The translations under genes and the position numbers were made by a program. This document shows, piece after piece, positions 13,901 to 20,643 of a stretch of 64,000 bases of DNA. Source of the DNA: Vibrio hyugaensis (GTDB taxonomy: Bacteria; Pseudomonadota; Gammaproteobacteria; Enterobacterales; Vibrionaceae); the NCBI RefSeq assembly GCF_002906655.1, contig NZ_CP025795.1, forward strand, positions 1,488,001-1,552,000, read 5' to 3'. The notes under the pieces are model-generated. The model was not told where the DNA came from and searched no databases. It saw only the letters and a program-made list of their open reading frames with translations. Within the stretch, counting starts at the first letter, position 1. Each line of letters starts with the position of its first letter.

Positions 13901-16900
13901 TGTGCTAAAAGCTGCTCTTCTGTAATAACCACAGAGGCAAACTGCGTAGAACCTTCGGTATCGATGGTCACATTTGGCAGATCAGCGGTCAGTTCGATTT
14001 CACTGTCACCTTCACGGATATTCAGTTCTACCGTTTCAGTGATTTCCGTTCCGTCCACGCCAATAGATGTGAACACCGCTTCATCATGACAAGTTTGCGA
14101 AACCGTCATGTTTTGAACCACGTAAGTACCATTACCTTGAATCGTTCCTAACTCAAAGTAAGACACAGGCTCGTTCACCGTTAGGGTGTAATCCGTCTCA
14201 TAGCTACCACGATCTTCTTTGTGGTAAGTCATTGAGTCGATCAAGTCACCCTCAGAGTTGAATGCTCGAATTTCGACTTCCGTAAAGTGGCGAGACTCTT
14301 CCATAAACCAACCGCCTAAGCCATCTAGGTGGAAGCTGATTTCGTTGATGTCTTGACCTTCAACCGTCACGGTGAGTTTTTCATCACCACTCAAACCTTG
14401 GCGGTCAGTATCACCAATACCGTGACCAATGTGTGTATTGCCATTCCAAGCACCCAGTGGATCATCATTACTTTGTACCGTTACGGTCAAATCACCATCG
14501 GTGAACTGGCGAGTATAAGGATCTACTTCTGTACCCCAATCATCAAGGCTGGCATTGTCATCAAAGGTACCGATTTGACTCGTATGAGTACCATTAGCTA
14601 GCGCTTCATCGTTTGGAATGAAGCGTACTTCGGTATCTGCAGGCACTTCTTGGCCCACTTCCAGTTGCACCCATTCATCGTTTAAATTTGCTTCGATGAT
14701 GCCGTTTTCTGGTGCTTGATCGAGACGTAGCGCAGGCTCTTCACGCAGAGAAACCCCAACGGTTTGGTCTTCTTCTGCTTGAATGAAGATCTCGTCACCC
14801 GCTTCCGGTGCATCGTTGACAGGGTTAACCGTCAGATCTAACGTGGTTAGAACATCATTCTCACCATCACTAATGTTGTAAGTGAAGTCCAACTCACCGT
14901 TGAAGTTCTCGGTATGCGTAATGGTGAAAGAACCATCGTCATTCGCCACGATAGTTGCATCTGGATCATTGGTTTGCAGATTGGAAGCAACAAGATCATC
15001 GCCTTCAATGTCCGTTGCGTTAGCCAGCAACTGATCTTGAGTAATCGTAATCGCGTTGTCTTCATCCACTTCTGCTTGGATGCCAGAAGTCTCAGGGGCA
15101 TCATTGACAGCGATAACATCAATGCCTGCTGTTGTTGTATCGGTTGCGCCGTCTTGGTCAATCACAACAACGTCTAGAGAAATACTACCATCGAAGTTTT
15201 CATTCGGCGTGAAGGTGTAAGTTCCGTCACCATTGTCGACAAATGAACCATCGCTGCCACTGTAAGTCACATCAGCCAGTGCCACGTCCCCTTCCACATC
15301 AGAAGAGTTCGCTAACAGTTGCTCGTCACTAATGGTAATTTGACCATCTTCTTGAACCGTATAAGACGTAGAACCTGCAACTGGCGGATCGTTCACAGGA
15401 GTCACGCTTACATCAATAAATGCAGGCGTCGAACCGGTGCCGTCAGACACATCAAAGGTGAACTGAACATCACCATTAAAGTTCTCATTTGGAGCGAAGC
15501 TGTAAGTGCCGTCACCGTTATCGGTTAGTACACCGTCCGTCCCCGTGTAGAGCACGTTTTCTATAGACAGATCATCGCCGTCGATATCAGACGCACCCGT
15601 CAGTAGATCGTCATCGGTAAACAGCAGTGTGCCGTCTTCTTCTACTGTAAACTGTTGATCTTGCGCTTGTGGTAAGTCATTAACAGGATTCACCGTGACA
15701 TCCAAACCGACTTGCACCGAACCACCATCGTTATCAATGATGTCGAACGTGAGGTCTAAGTCACCGTTGTAATCCGCATCTGGTGTGATGGTGTAACTGC
15801 CATCATCGTTATATTGAATGGTTGCGTTGTCATCGTTCGACAGATTGATGGCTTCTAAGTTATCGCTATCAATATCGCCCGCGCGCGCCAATAACTGTTC
15901 TTGGCTCAAGGTAATTGAGCTGTCTTCGTTGATGGTGTAAGCCAAATCCCCCGATACTGGTGGATCGTTGATTGGCAGTACATCGACGTTAATATGCGTA
16001 TCAACGGTTGCGCCATTCTCATCTTGAATGGTGACCCCCAATTGAACCTGACCATTGAAGTTCTCATTTGGTGCAAAGCTACAAGTGCCGTCGCCATTCA
16101 CCGTGAAGATACCGTCGGATCCTTCATAGTTGATGCCAACAAGTTCAACATCACCTTCCACGTCCGAGGCGTTGGCAAGAAGTTGAGATTCACTGAACGT
16201 CAGTACCGAATCTTCATCAATAGTGTAAGACGTTGGGCCAGCAATAGGTGGATCATTTACCTCAAGAACAGTAATGCCCGCGGTCGTTTCGTCAATCGCT
16301 CCTTCTTCATCCACCACTATCACATCAAGGCTAACATCACCACTGAAGTTTTCGTTTGGTAGGAAGGTATAAGTACCATCACCGTTGTCTTGGAACACAC
16401 CATCCGTACCACTGTATGACACACTGTCTACAGCAACCGCGCCTTCAATATCAGAAGAGTTCGCAAGCAGCTGCTCGTCAGATATCGTAATCGCGTTGTC
16501 TTCATTCACCATGTAAGAGGTGGAGCCCGCAACTGGCGGATCGTTCACTGGTGTGACACTTACATCAATGTCTGCACTGACTATTTCGGTACCATCCGAC
16601 ACATTAAAGCTGAAGTTCACATCACCATTGAAGTTTTCATTTGGTGCAAAGGTGTAAGTGCCATCACCGTGGTCAGTCAGCACACCATCCCCGCCTGTAT
16701 AGCTAATACTTTCAACTGTTAAGTCATCACCATCAATGTCTGTCGCACCGGTTAGCAAATCGGCATCGGTAAACTGTAGCGTGCCATCTTCTTCAACGCT
16801 GAACTGTTGGTCTTGAGGCACTGGCAAATCATTGACTGGATTAACCGTCAGATCGGCGGTTGCTTGAATGGTGTCTGTGCCATCTGCAATGTTGAATTGG

Positions 16901-19900
16901 ATATCAATGTCACCATTGAAATCCGCATCTGGGGTAATCGTGAAGCTGCCATCATCATTCGCCGTGACTGTCGCATTACCGTCAACGGTCAGGTCACTCG
17001 CGGTAAGGTCTTCGCCCTCGACATCAGACGCTTGAGAAAGCAACTGCGCTTGGCTCAGCGTAATTGAACCATCTTCGTCAACGTTGTAAGCCAAATCACC
17101 AGAGACTGGTGCATCATTAATTGGCAATACATTAACGTTGATCACCGTATCAACTTCCGCACCGTCTTCATCACGAATGGTCACATCCAGCTGAACTTGC
17201 CCATTAAAATTCTCATTTGGGGCAAAGCTACATGTGCCGTCACCGTTAACCGAAAAAATACCATCCGGACCTTCATAACTAATGCCAACAAGCTCAACAT
17301 CACCTTCCACATCAGAGGCATTCAGCAGCACTTGCGATTCACTAAAGATCAGCACTGAATCTTCATCAATGGTGTAAGAAGTCGGACCAGCTACTGGTGG
17401 GTCGTTCACTTCCAGAACCGTAATACCAGCAGTGGTAGCATCTGTTGCGCCTTCTTCGTCAGCGACGACGACATCAAGCGTCACTTCGCCATTAAAGTTT
17501 TCATTTGGAGAGAAGGTGTATGTACCGTCGCCATTAATTTGAAGGACACCATCGCTGCCAGAGTAGCTCACGCTATCTATCGAAACTCCGCCTTCTAAAT
17601 CCGAAGAGTTTGCCAACAGTTGCGCATCAGAAATGGTAATGGAATTGTCTTCATGAACCGTGTAAGACGTTGAGCCTGCCACCGGAGGATCGTTTACTGG
17701 CGTGACGCTCACATCCACATTGGCTGAAACCGTATCTGCGCCGTCAGACACGTCAAAGCTAAAGTTCACATCGCCGTTGAAGTTCTCATTTGGCGCGAAG
17801 CTATATGTGCCATCGCCATTGTAAGTTAGAACGCCGTCGGTTCCTTCATAGCTGATTCCCGTTACAGAAAGGTCATCGCCTTCAATGTCGGTCGCACCTG
17901 CAAGCAGATCTGCATCGGTAAATTGAAGCGTGCCATCCTCTTCCACACTGAATTGCTGATCTTGAGGTACTGGCAGATCGTTGATTGGATTAACAGTCAG
18001 GTCTGCGGTGGCTTGAACGGTATTAGTGCCATCTGAGATATCGAAGCTGATATCGATGTCACCATTAAAGTTTTCATCTGGCGTGATGGTAAAGCTGCCG
18101 TCGTCGTTTTGTGTGACTGTGGCATTACCATCAACCGTCAAACCCGTTGCGGTTAGGTCATCGCCTTCCACATCGGAAGCTTGCGACAACAATTGCTCTT
18201 GGCTCAAACGAATCGATCCATCTTCGTCCACTGAGTACGCTAAGTCACCAGATACAGGCGCATCATCAACAGGCGTTACACTCACATCAATATTGGCGGA
18301 GACCGTATCTGTGCCATCAGACACATCAAAGCTGAAGTTCACCTCACCATTGAAGTTCTCATTTGGCGCGAAGGTATAAGTACCGTTGCCGTTGTCGGTT
18401 AAGATACCGTCGCCACCATCGTAGCTTACGTCTTCAACCGTCAGATTATCGCCTTCAATGTCAGTTGCACCGGCAAGGAGGTCTGCGTCGGTGAATTGCA
18501 ATGTACCATCTTCTTCAACACTGAATTGCTGGTCTTGAGGAACTGGCAAATCATTGACTGGATTAACGGTAAGGTCTGCGGTGGCTTGGACGGTATTTGT
18601 GCCGTCTGAGATATCGAAGCTGATATCAATGTCACCATTAAAGTTTTCATCTGGCGTGATGGTAAAGCTGCCGTCGTCGTTTTGTGTGACTGTGGCATTA
18701 CCATCAACCGTCAAACCCGTTGCGGTTAGGTCATCGCCTTCCACATCGGAAGCTTGCGACAACAATTGCTCTTGGCTCAAACGAATCGAGCCGTCTTCGT
18801 CTACCGAGTAAGCAAGGTTGCCAGAAACTGGCGCATCATCGACTGGCGTGACACTTACATCAATATTGGCAGAGACCGTATCCGTACCATCGGACACATC
18901 AAAGCTGAAGTTTACATCGCCATTGAAGTTTTCATTTGGTGCAAAAGTGTATGTACCATTGCCATTGTCGGTCAGGATGCCGTCGCCACCGTCGTAGCTA
19001 ACGCCTTCAATTGATAGATTGTCACCTTCAATATCAGTGGCACCAGCAAGAAGATCTGCATCAGTGAAGATCAAGGTGCCATCTTCTTCCACCTCAAAAG
19101 CCTTGTCTTCTGGCACTGGCGCATCATTGATTGGACGAACGGTTAAATCAATCGAGCTTGATACCGTTTCTTGCCCATCGCTGATATCAAACGTTAAATC
19201 GAGTTCGCCATTAAAGTCCGCTTCTGGAACAACCGTGAACGTGCCATCACCGTTGTCTTGGACGGTTGCGTTTGCCCCAACTTGCACATTCGAAGCAACC
19301 AGATCATCGCCATCAACATCACTTGCGTATTCGAGTAGTTGCTCCTGAGTGAAAGTAATTGTGCCATCTTCGTCCATGATGTAAGCCAGATCTTGCTCAA
19401 CTTCTGGTGCATCATTTTCACCTTCTACATTAATCTGGAAGGTTTCACTGGTGGTTTCCGAATCGAAATCATCTTCCACCTGAGTGGTGGTTTCTTCGCT
19501 AAAATCCTGCACATCAACCGCAAAGGTTTCTTCTGTGGTTTCTGAATCTAAATTGTCGCCACCTTGCGAACCTTCAGAATCCGAAGAGGAAGCACTTGGC
19601 GCTGCGGATGTCTGCACCGCTTGGCCTTGCACGTCATTGCCTTCTGCATCATTACCACCTTCTGAACCAGAGGCATCACCGCCACCGACAGCTTGCGCGC
19701 CTGCCCCCGATGCACCGCCGCTGCTGCCTGCCGCTTCTTCACCAGATCCGCCGTCTGATGCCACACTGTCTACAACGTTCGATTGGGCCGCATCGGAACC
19801 ACCACTACTTTCTGGTGAATCTTCTTGAACTGCACCACCGGAGGCCGAGGCTTCTTCCTCTGCACCTGCACCACTTGGGTTGTCTTCCATCGCCTGATTG

Positions 19901-20076
19901 GCTTCGTCCGCCGCGTCAGTATTTTCTGCGCCAGTTGCTACCGTAGAAGCAATCGTATTTTGTTGATTTTGTTGATTCTGCTGCTGGGAGGGCGTACCCG
20001 TATCATTGGTTTCCGTTTGTTCTACCGCATCATTTAGGTCTTGATTTTGGTTATTTTGATTGTCGTTACCTGCCAT
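1957..20076 (-). CDS. Giant tandem cadherin-like repeat protein (6039 aa), probable type I secreted adhesin
   Basis: The start ATG has GGAGG 6-7 nt upstream and the frame is unbroken for 18.1 kb. Residues 1 to about 220 are low-complexity and disordered (Gln/Asn, then Gly/Ser/Ala/Glu). There is no N-terminal signal peptide. About 45-48 units of some 96 residues follow, each with an NDxP junction, an EDG-type motif, an LL-x-x-A(S/T)D-(I/V)-(E/D)-GD motif, NGDGT(Y/F)TF and ENFNG, as in tandem-95/VCBS/cadherin-like bacterial adhesins. Three non-repeat modules interrupt the array, near residues 1825-2010, 2800-3010 (DUF4114-like, with GGGDADYSDFNF) and 4000-4160. The last 230 residues are Asp/Ser/Gln-rich and end in FDQSSM. 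No GGxGxD RTX nonapeptides are visible. The divergent T1SS operon is the likely exporter. Surface adhesion or biofilm function is inferred from the family. Confidence 0.9.
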   Translation of the reverse strand: MAGNDNQNNQNQDLNDAVEQTETNDTGTPSQQQNQQNQQNTIASTVATGAENTDAADEANQAMEDNPSGAGAEEEASASGGAVQEDSPESSGGSDAAQSNVVDSVASDGGSGEEAAGSSGGASGAGAQAVGGGDASGSEGGNDAEGNDVQGQAVQTSAAPSASSSDSEGSQGGDNLDSETTEETFAVDVQDFSEETTTQVEDDFDSETTSETFQINVEGENDAPEVEQDLAYIMDEDGTITFTQEQLLEYASDVDGDDLVASNVQVGANATVQDNGDGTFTVVPEADFNGELDLTFDISDGQETVSSSIDLTVRPINDAPVPEDKAFEVEEDGTLIFTDADLLAGATDIEGDNLSIEGVSYDGGDGILTDNGNGTYTFAPNENFNGDVNFSFDVSDGTDTVSANIDVSVTPVDDAPVSGNLAYSVDEDGSIRLSQEQLLSQASDVEGDDLTATGLTVDGNATVTQNDDGSFTITPDENFNGDIDISFDISDGTNTVQATADLTVNPVNDLPVPQDQQFSVEEDGTLQFTDADLLAGATDIEGDNLTVEDVSYDGGDGILTDNGNGTYTFAPNENFNGEVNFSFDVSDGTDTVSANIDVSVTPVDDAPVSGDLAYSVDEDGSIRLSQEQLLSQASDVEGDDLTATGLTVDGNATVTQNDDGSFTITPDENFNGDIDISFDISDGTNTVQATADLTVNPINDLPVPQDQQFSVEEDGTLQFTDADLLAGATDIEGDDLSVTGISYEGTDGVLTYNGDGTYSFAPNENFNGDVNFSFDVSDGADTVSANVDVSVTPVNDPPVAGSTSYTVHEDNSITISDAQLLANSSDLEGGVSIDSVSYSGSDGVLQINGDGTYTFSPNENFNGEVTLDVVVADEEGATDATTAGITVLEVNDPPVAGPTSYTIDEDSVLIFSESQVLLNASDVEGDVELVGISYEGPDGIFSVNGDGTCSFAPNENFNGQVQLDVTIRDEDGAEVDTVINVNVLPINDAPVSGDLAYNVDEDGSITLSQAQLLSQASDVEGEDLTASDLTVDGNATVTANDDGSFTITPDADFNGDIDIQFNIADGTDTIQATADLTVNPVNDLPVPQDQQFSVEEDGTLQFTDADLLTGATDIDGDDLTVESISYTGGDGVLTDHGDGTYTFAPNENFNGDVNFSFNVSDGTEIVSADIDVSVTPVNDPPVAGSTSYMVNEDNAITISDEQLLANSSDIEGAVAVDSVSYSGTDGVFQDNGDGTYTFLPNENFSGDVSLDVIVVDEEGAIDETTAGITVLEVNDPPIAGPTSYTIDEDSVLTFSESQLLANASDVEGDVELVGINYEGSDGIFTVNGDGTCSFAPNENFNGQVQLGVTIQDENGATVDTHINVDVLPINDPPVSGDLAYTINEDSSITLSQEQLLARAGDIDSDNLEAINLSNDDNATIQYNDDGSYTITPDADYNGDLDLTFDIIDNDGGSVQVGLDVTVNPVNDLPQAQDQQFTVEEDGTLLFTDDDLLTGASDIDGDDLSIENVLYTGTDGVLTDNGDGTYSFAPNENFNGDVQFTFDVSDGTGSTPAFIDVSVTPVNDPPVAGSTSYTVQEDGQITISDEQLLANSSDVEGDVALADVTYSGSDGSFVDNGDGTYTFTPNENFDGSISLDVVVIDQDGATDTTTAGIDVIAVNDAPETSGIQAEVDEDNAITITQDQLLANATDIEGDDLVASNLQTNDPDATIVANDDGSFTITHTENFNGELDFTYNISDGENDVLTTLDLTVNPVNDAPEAGDEIFIQAEEDQTVGVSLREEPALRLDQAPENGIIEANLNDEWVQLEVGQEVPADTEVRFIPNDEALANGTHTSQIGTFDDNASLDDWGTEVDPYTRQFTDGDLTVTVQSNDDPLGAWNGNTHIGHGIGDTDRQGLSGDEKLTVTVEGQDINEISFHLDGLGGWFMEESRHFTEVEIRAFNSEGDLIDSMTYHKEDRGSYETDYTLTVNEPVSYFELGTIQGNGTYVVQNMTVSQTCHDEAVFTSIGVDGTEITETVELNIREGDSEIELTADLPNVTIDTEGSTQFASVVITEEQLLAQASDIDSDVLDIQNLELVGENAEHATLTDNGDGTWTVTPDENFYGEIELGYQVTDGELTDDNIININFESVNDAPIVSGPIVLSTDEDVGITFSADDLLANASDVEGDALSISDISYSGDNGELVDNGDGTYTFMPNENFNGEVDIDYKVFDGTDEVDTHLDLTVIPVNDVPVPGAPLHTQMLENGTIIIEAKDLLSGATDVDGDILHIENLLLVDQSQGTLTDNGDNTFTFEPTSNFYGEVNLTFDISDGQASAPSTAKIDVEIVNEGPDVSGPVDAVVDEDGSITITQEDLLANATDVDGDNLEAVNLSTNDPNATIVENADGSFTITPSENFFGEIEFTYDVTDAIETVAADLNLTVNPVNDLPDVPDLSFTTEDGEAITITEAELLAQATDIEGDELSVVNVSSLSDTVQVTDNGDGTYTLTPEQGFFGNVDLTFDVSDGTDVVAANIDLKVEFVNDAPEATPIVADVDEDGSILVTQEMLLENASDQDGDDLYATALETNDPNASIVDNGDGTFTVTPSQHFNGDIEFTYEVSDGELSVANEMTLTVNPVNDIPIVAPSMYHIEEDGSILFTQEDLLSGAIDIDGDDLTVTSINYSGDEGTVTDNGDGTFSFVPEEHFSGDLQFSFTVTDGTDEVEQDINVHIEAVADAPDLVITDGDGVNVDDQAILVDPGGIVELNIAAALVDQDLSETLTVTVDGVPEGSVISYDNEGVLNDQDNGITSFNDTEITVTFEGETAGYQNAAGYYKVDEDGNITGVEVVYENASQVGGGGDLVPGQDQFSFQISEGESFNLFLIPNGHNFNDFSSMQDGQYEFRAADGSPANMDTVDPQLVFVGADGSETVIQSQFGDAVFHGGSSPELNQDGIEHTRTTVNEDGELVYGFEDLYGGGDADYSDFNFTIDVGEVNSQIYSGEVTVGPDGSVTLPTTAIDQELQIQLPEDFNQQLEINVTATATELSNDDSETVSQTIYVNATGTHIEHAPEALPVSAQVEEDGSIIITQEDLLANARDLDGDQLTALNLATDDENITITDNGDGTYTLTPDADYNGDITFTFDVSDGNDVVSTNLELTVSPVNDAPEPQDQAFIVGEDGVLTFTDGELLAGATDIEGDDLSVEEVTYTGTDGVLTDNGDGTYSFAPNENFNGEVSFTFDVSDGTDTVTANIDVTVTPENDPPVAGSTSYTVHEDNSITISNEQLLANSSDIEGEVAIDGVSYSGSDGVLEINGDGTYTFSPNENFNGEVTLDVVVVDEDGATDSTTAGITVLEVNDPPIAGPTAYTIDEDSVLTFNESQVLLNASDVEGEVELVGINYDGPDGIFSVNGDGTCSFAPNENFNGQVQLDVTIRDEDGAEVDTYITVDVLPINDAPVSGNLAYSVDEDNSITLSQEQLLAQASDVEGDALTASNLVVDGDATVTANDDGSFTITPDANFNGDIDITFDINDGTDTIVATADLTVNPVNDLPQPQDQAFTVGEDGILIFTDEALLTGATDIDGDDLSVEGVTYTGADGVLTDNGDGTYSFAPNENFNGDVNFTFDVFDGTDTVTANIDVSVTPENDPPVAGSTSYTVHEDNSITISNEQLLANSSDIEGDVSIDSVSYSGADGVFQDNGDGTYTFSPNENFNGEVSLDVVVVDEEGATDATTAGITVLEVNDPPIAGVTSYSVNEDEVITISSEQLLANASDIEGEVAIDSVSYSGSDGIFTDNGDGTFSFAPNENFNGDVSLDVVVTDEDGATVATNANIDVLPVNDAPVSGDLAYSVDEDGAITLSQEQLLAQAGDVDGDDLTASNLTVDGNATVVAKDDGSFTITPDADFNGDIDLSFDITDGDATIQATADLTVNPVNDLPTVGQPQFVTQEDTSFTFTEEQLLQNAGDIDGDNLTVENVASDSGTLVDNGDGTYTFAPNENFDGNVNVTFDVNDGTATVPAEANIDVQSVVDMPELSIASDLVIASDNFESGSNGWNANTESSQGFETGDMLGRIGGTGGDEAVSKTYEIPSDVNEVNISFSFYEIDSWDGESFQIFVGGEQLTTLENSAFRTQDSTTTLYDSNGNEVGEVVHGSSQGEGFSFWNDQAHQVNLTVPVEDGQLQLGFGSTLNQSIPDESFGIDNIEITVADADYQIIGTEDTPVPLDIDAALTDTDGSENLAILIEDVPEGSSLSAGIDNGDGTWSLQPGELEGLEFIPSADFNGDVTLTVNATSTDVDTGTTATATQDVTIHISPTNDAPEVTGDISAVTAEDNSITLTQEQLLEHAVDIDGDDLSAINLSTNDENATVEMNEDGSFTITPSENFYGDIEFSYNVTDGEEVVAAGLDLTVTPVNDAPEPQDQAFTVGEDGILTFTDADLLTGATDVEGDNLTVEGVTYTGADGVLTDNGDGTYSFAPNENFNGDVNFTFDVSDGTDTNSANIDVSVTPENDPPVAGSTSYTVHEDNSITISDEQLLANSSDIEGDVAISSVSYSGNDGVLEINDDGTYTFSPNENFTGDVSLDVVVVDEDGAVDTTTAGITVLEVNDPPIAGATSYTIDEDEVITISAEQLLANSSDIEGEVALDSVSYSGSEGIFTDNGDGTFSFAPNQNFNGEVNLDVVVVDEDGATASTTANIDVLPINDAPVSGDLAYSVDEDNSITLSQEQLLAQASDVEGDALTASNLVVDGDATVTANDDGSFTITPDANFNGDIDITFDINDGTDTIVATADLTVNPVNDLPQPEDQAFTIGEDGVLTFTDQDLLDGATDIDGDDLSIEGVTYTGADGVLTDNGDGTYSFAPNENFNGDVNFTFDVSDGTDTVTANIDVTVTPENDPPVADSTSYTVHEDNSITISDEQLLANSSDIEGDVSIDSVSYSGNDGVLEINGDGTYTFSPNENFNGEVSLDVVVVDEEGATDSTTAGITVLEVNDPPIAGATSYSVNEDEVIIFTEEQLLAQSSDVEGDVSLESVSYSGSDGILTANDDGTYSFAPNENFNGGVSLDVVVADEDGATATTNANIDVLPVNDAPVSGDLAYSVDEDGSITLSQEQLLAQAGDVDSDNLEAVNLTAVANATVVENQDGSFTITPDANFNGDIDLSFDLIDNDGASVEVGVDLTVNPINDAPQSTPVNLAGTEDTTILITQDMLLANATDIDNTYDELSAVDLVIDEQYGDLLDNGDGTWSFTPAENFNGDVPMSFGVSDGDLVTPVEGNLNIEAVNDAPEAPTIQMQGEEDVVMVIDPAYIADQVTDLDGDEISVESITVRAPANATLTQQPDGMYHLVTTQDFNGLVELGYTATDGEEVVEGSLNVDVIPVNDAPFNVGNAFMATDEDGAFTFDAGDLMNLFGDIDTENLVVSRIITAEGEDGGEVTDNGDGTWTFTPTGDFAGVSDLQVVVSDGEFETVLDVPVFVRPVADGAVITTDHDGPLVFGEDETGHLGLNVGLIDDSETLSNLVMTGFPVGFEVTDGVNTITITEPGQYIDLNEWDISDLQMTPPADFNGEFFVTVTATTVDYGDEPEEFEDGIDSGDFETLAGEPVILTADDLIGLAENVDADAGDEVKFVHLADRSQGEIVDNGDGTWTFNPAPGFTGEADIAYVIDKDGVLHDEQTGVVVKEDAPQENASPEIGSVSTTEMAADGTLSFTNDDMLSTLSDAEGDSLSIESVSLMEGQGVIETDNQGNYQFTPAEGYTGDVQVGFIATDGENRIESFFNVDIQGEGETTTSEGYALADDGSLTLTEAQLIDELGISPSAEVLDVADANDAGFFAKSGDEEWTYWPNDDFDSNLAMDVQVNDNGEVSTQNLSIQVADDSAQSDEPQIQTAQASSEQQVGEAQQPEEQAANGADSEEESAADVTAAPGDTISIAVPDEVSGNESVDYAEMSGLPDGASVSNALDNGDGSFTLSGNLNQPVSVDLPEGYEGTSEIQFQGYDELGSAVEGASGTVEVEVDDQYTMQGSAQDQQPDMAGMESGGSDWTSAGGQDQGVDFTDDSGSFDSDTQTGTDQGNDFDQSSM
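2640..19420 (-). repeat. About 45-48 tandem ~290-bp coding repeats arranged as four-unit super-repeats
   Basis: Four unit types recur in order. Type A has a QDQ(A/Q)F start, type B STSYTVHED, type C (P/A)TSYTIDED and type D SG(D/N)LAYSVDED. The A-B-C-D block of about 385 residues appears at least six times, while the N-terminal side has an alternating D-A pair. The D-A pair is nearly identical at nucleotide level with a 573-bp offset: about 200 nt from 18026 match about 200 nt from 18599 with only a few changes. Type D units coded near 5790-6050 and 9500-9790 are also almost identical in protein sequence. This points to duplication and gene conversion inside the array. Confidence 0.9.
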
Positions 20077-20271
20077 TACAGCCTCCGTTGCTATTAGCTA
20101 ACTGATCGTGTTTAGAGGCAGTAAAGGACACCATTCTGGAAAACCAACTTTTTTATACAACTTTTTTATACCTTTTTGGTTTAACCCAAAAAAATAGGTA
20201 GAAAAAAAATTTGAAAACTAGGTTTAAAGATCCTTAGTTGTTGTCATTAAAGCAATTAGGGCGGTTGAACA
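20077..20271. promoter_or_regulatory. Divergent promoter region between giant protein and T1SS operon
   Basis: This 195-bp AT-rich gap separates the two divergent transcripts. It holds a perfect 13-bp tandem repeat (AACTTTTTTATAC at 20146-20158 and 20159-20171). Next to it is a small inverted repeat TTTTTGG / CCAAAAA (20173-20179 and 20186-20192). The TATAC elements could serve as -10 sequences or as regulator half-sites. No known consensus was assigned. Shared control of substrate and exporter is inferred from the layout. Confidence 0.5.
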
Positions 20272-20634
20272 ATGATAAACATGACGAATTTGTTGCGCTC
20301 AGTCGACAACAGCCACAAAGGGCTGCAATTGCTATTGGGAGATTTTTACAAGGATTTCGCAGGTGCGGCAATGAACATCGAGATGCTCCATCAGCACAAC
20401 CGTTTCGACGAGTTAAACGGCTACGCAAAGAAATTAAAGACCATCTTAGTCCTACTGTGTGACGATGACTTACCACCTAAGATGGCAAAACTAGAACACT
20501 TGAGTAAGCATTGCTTTCCTGCCCCGGAAGAACTTATTGAGGACATAAAAACCGAACTTCAAAACGTAAATCAACAGATCAGGCAGATGTTAGACATTGA
20601 GAATTCAATCGATGACGGTACCGATGATGAATAA
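20272..20634 (+). CDS. Small Hpt-like helical protein lacking the phospho-histidine
   Basis: This 120-residue acidic, all-helical-looking protein has no signal peptide or membrane segment and is first in the T1SS operon. Its pattern resembles a histidine phosphotransfer domain: LLLGDFYKDF, a spaced helix ending HNRFDELNGYAKKLKTI, then a helix with KMAKLEHLSKHC. In Hpt domains the second element reads A-H-x-L-K-G. Here it is A52-K53-K54-L55-K56-T57, so Lys53 stands where the phosphorylated His would be. The Hpt assignment is by pattern only and needs a structural check. It ends 9 bp before the HlyD-type gene. It may act as a binding partner for the receiver domain encoded two genes later. Alternatively it is an unrelated four-helix protein. 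Confidence 0.6.
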   Translation: MINMTNLLRSVDNSHKGLQLLLGDFYKDFAGAAMNIEMLHQHNRFDELNGYAKKLKTILVLLCDDDLPPKMAKLEHLSKHCFPAPEELIEDIKTELQNVNQQIRQMLDIENSIDDGTDDE

Positions 20635-20643
20635 CCGAGGTGG

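Noticed and set aside
19690..19760. LapG-like cleavage site (EEAAGSS) in the N-terminal segment of the giant protein
   Set aside because: The sequence context is low-complexity and lacks the (T/P/A)AAG form and retention domain; no lapG or lapD gene is in the window.
1957..20076. Regular ~290-bp repeats as a possible CRISPR or satellite array
   Set aside because: The repeats are coding units of one uninterrupted frame with protein-level conservation; no short identical repeats with unique spacers.
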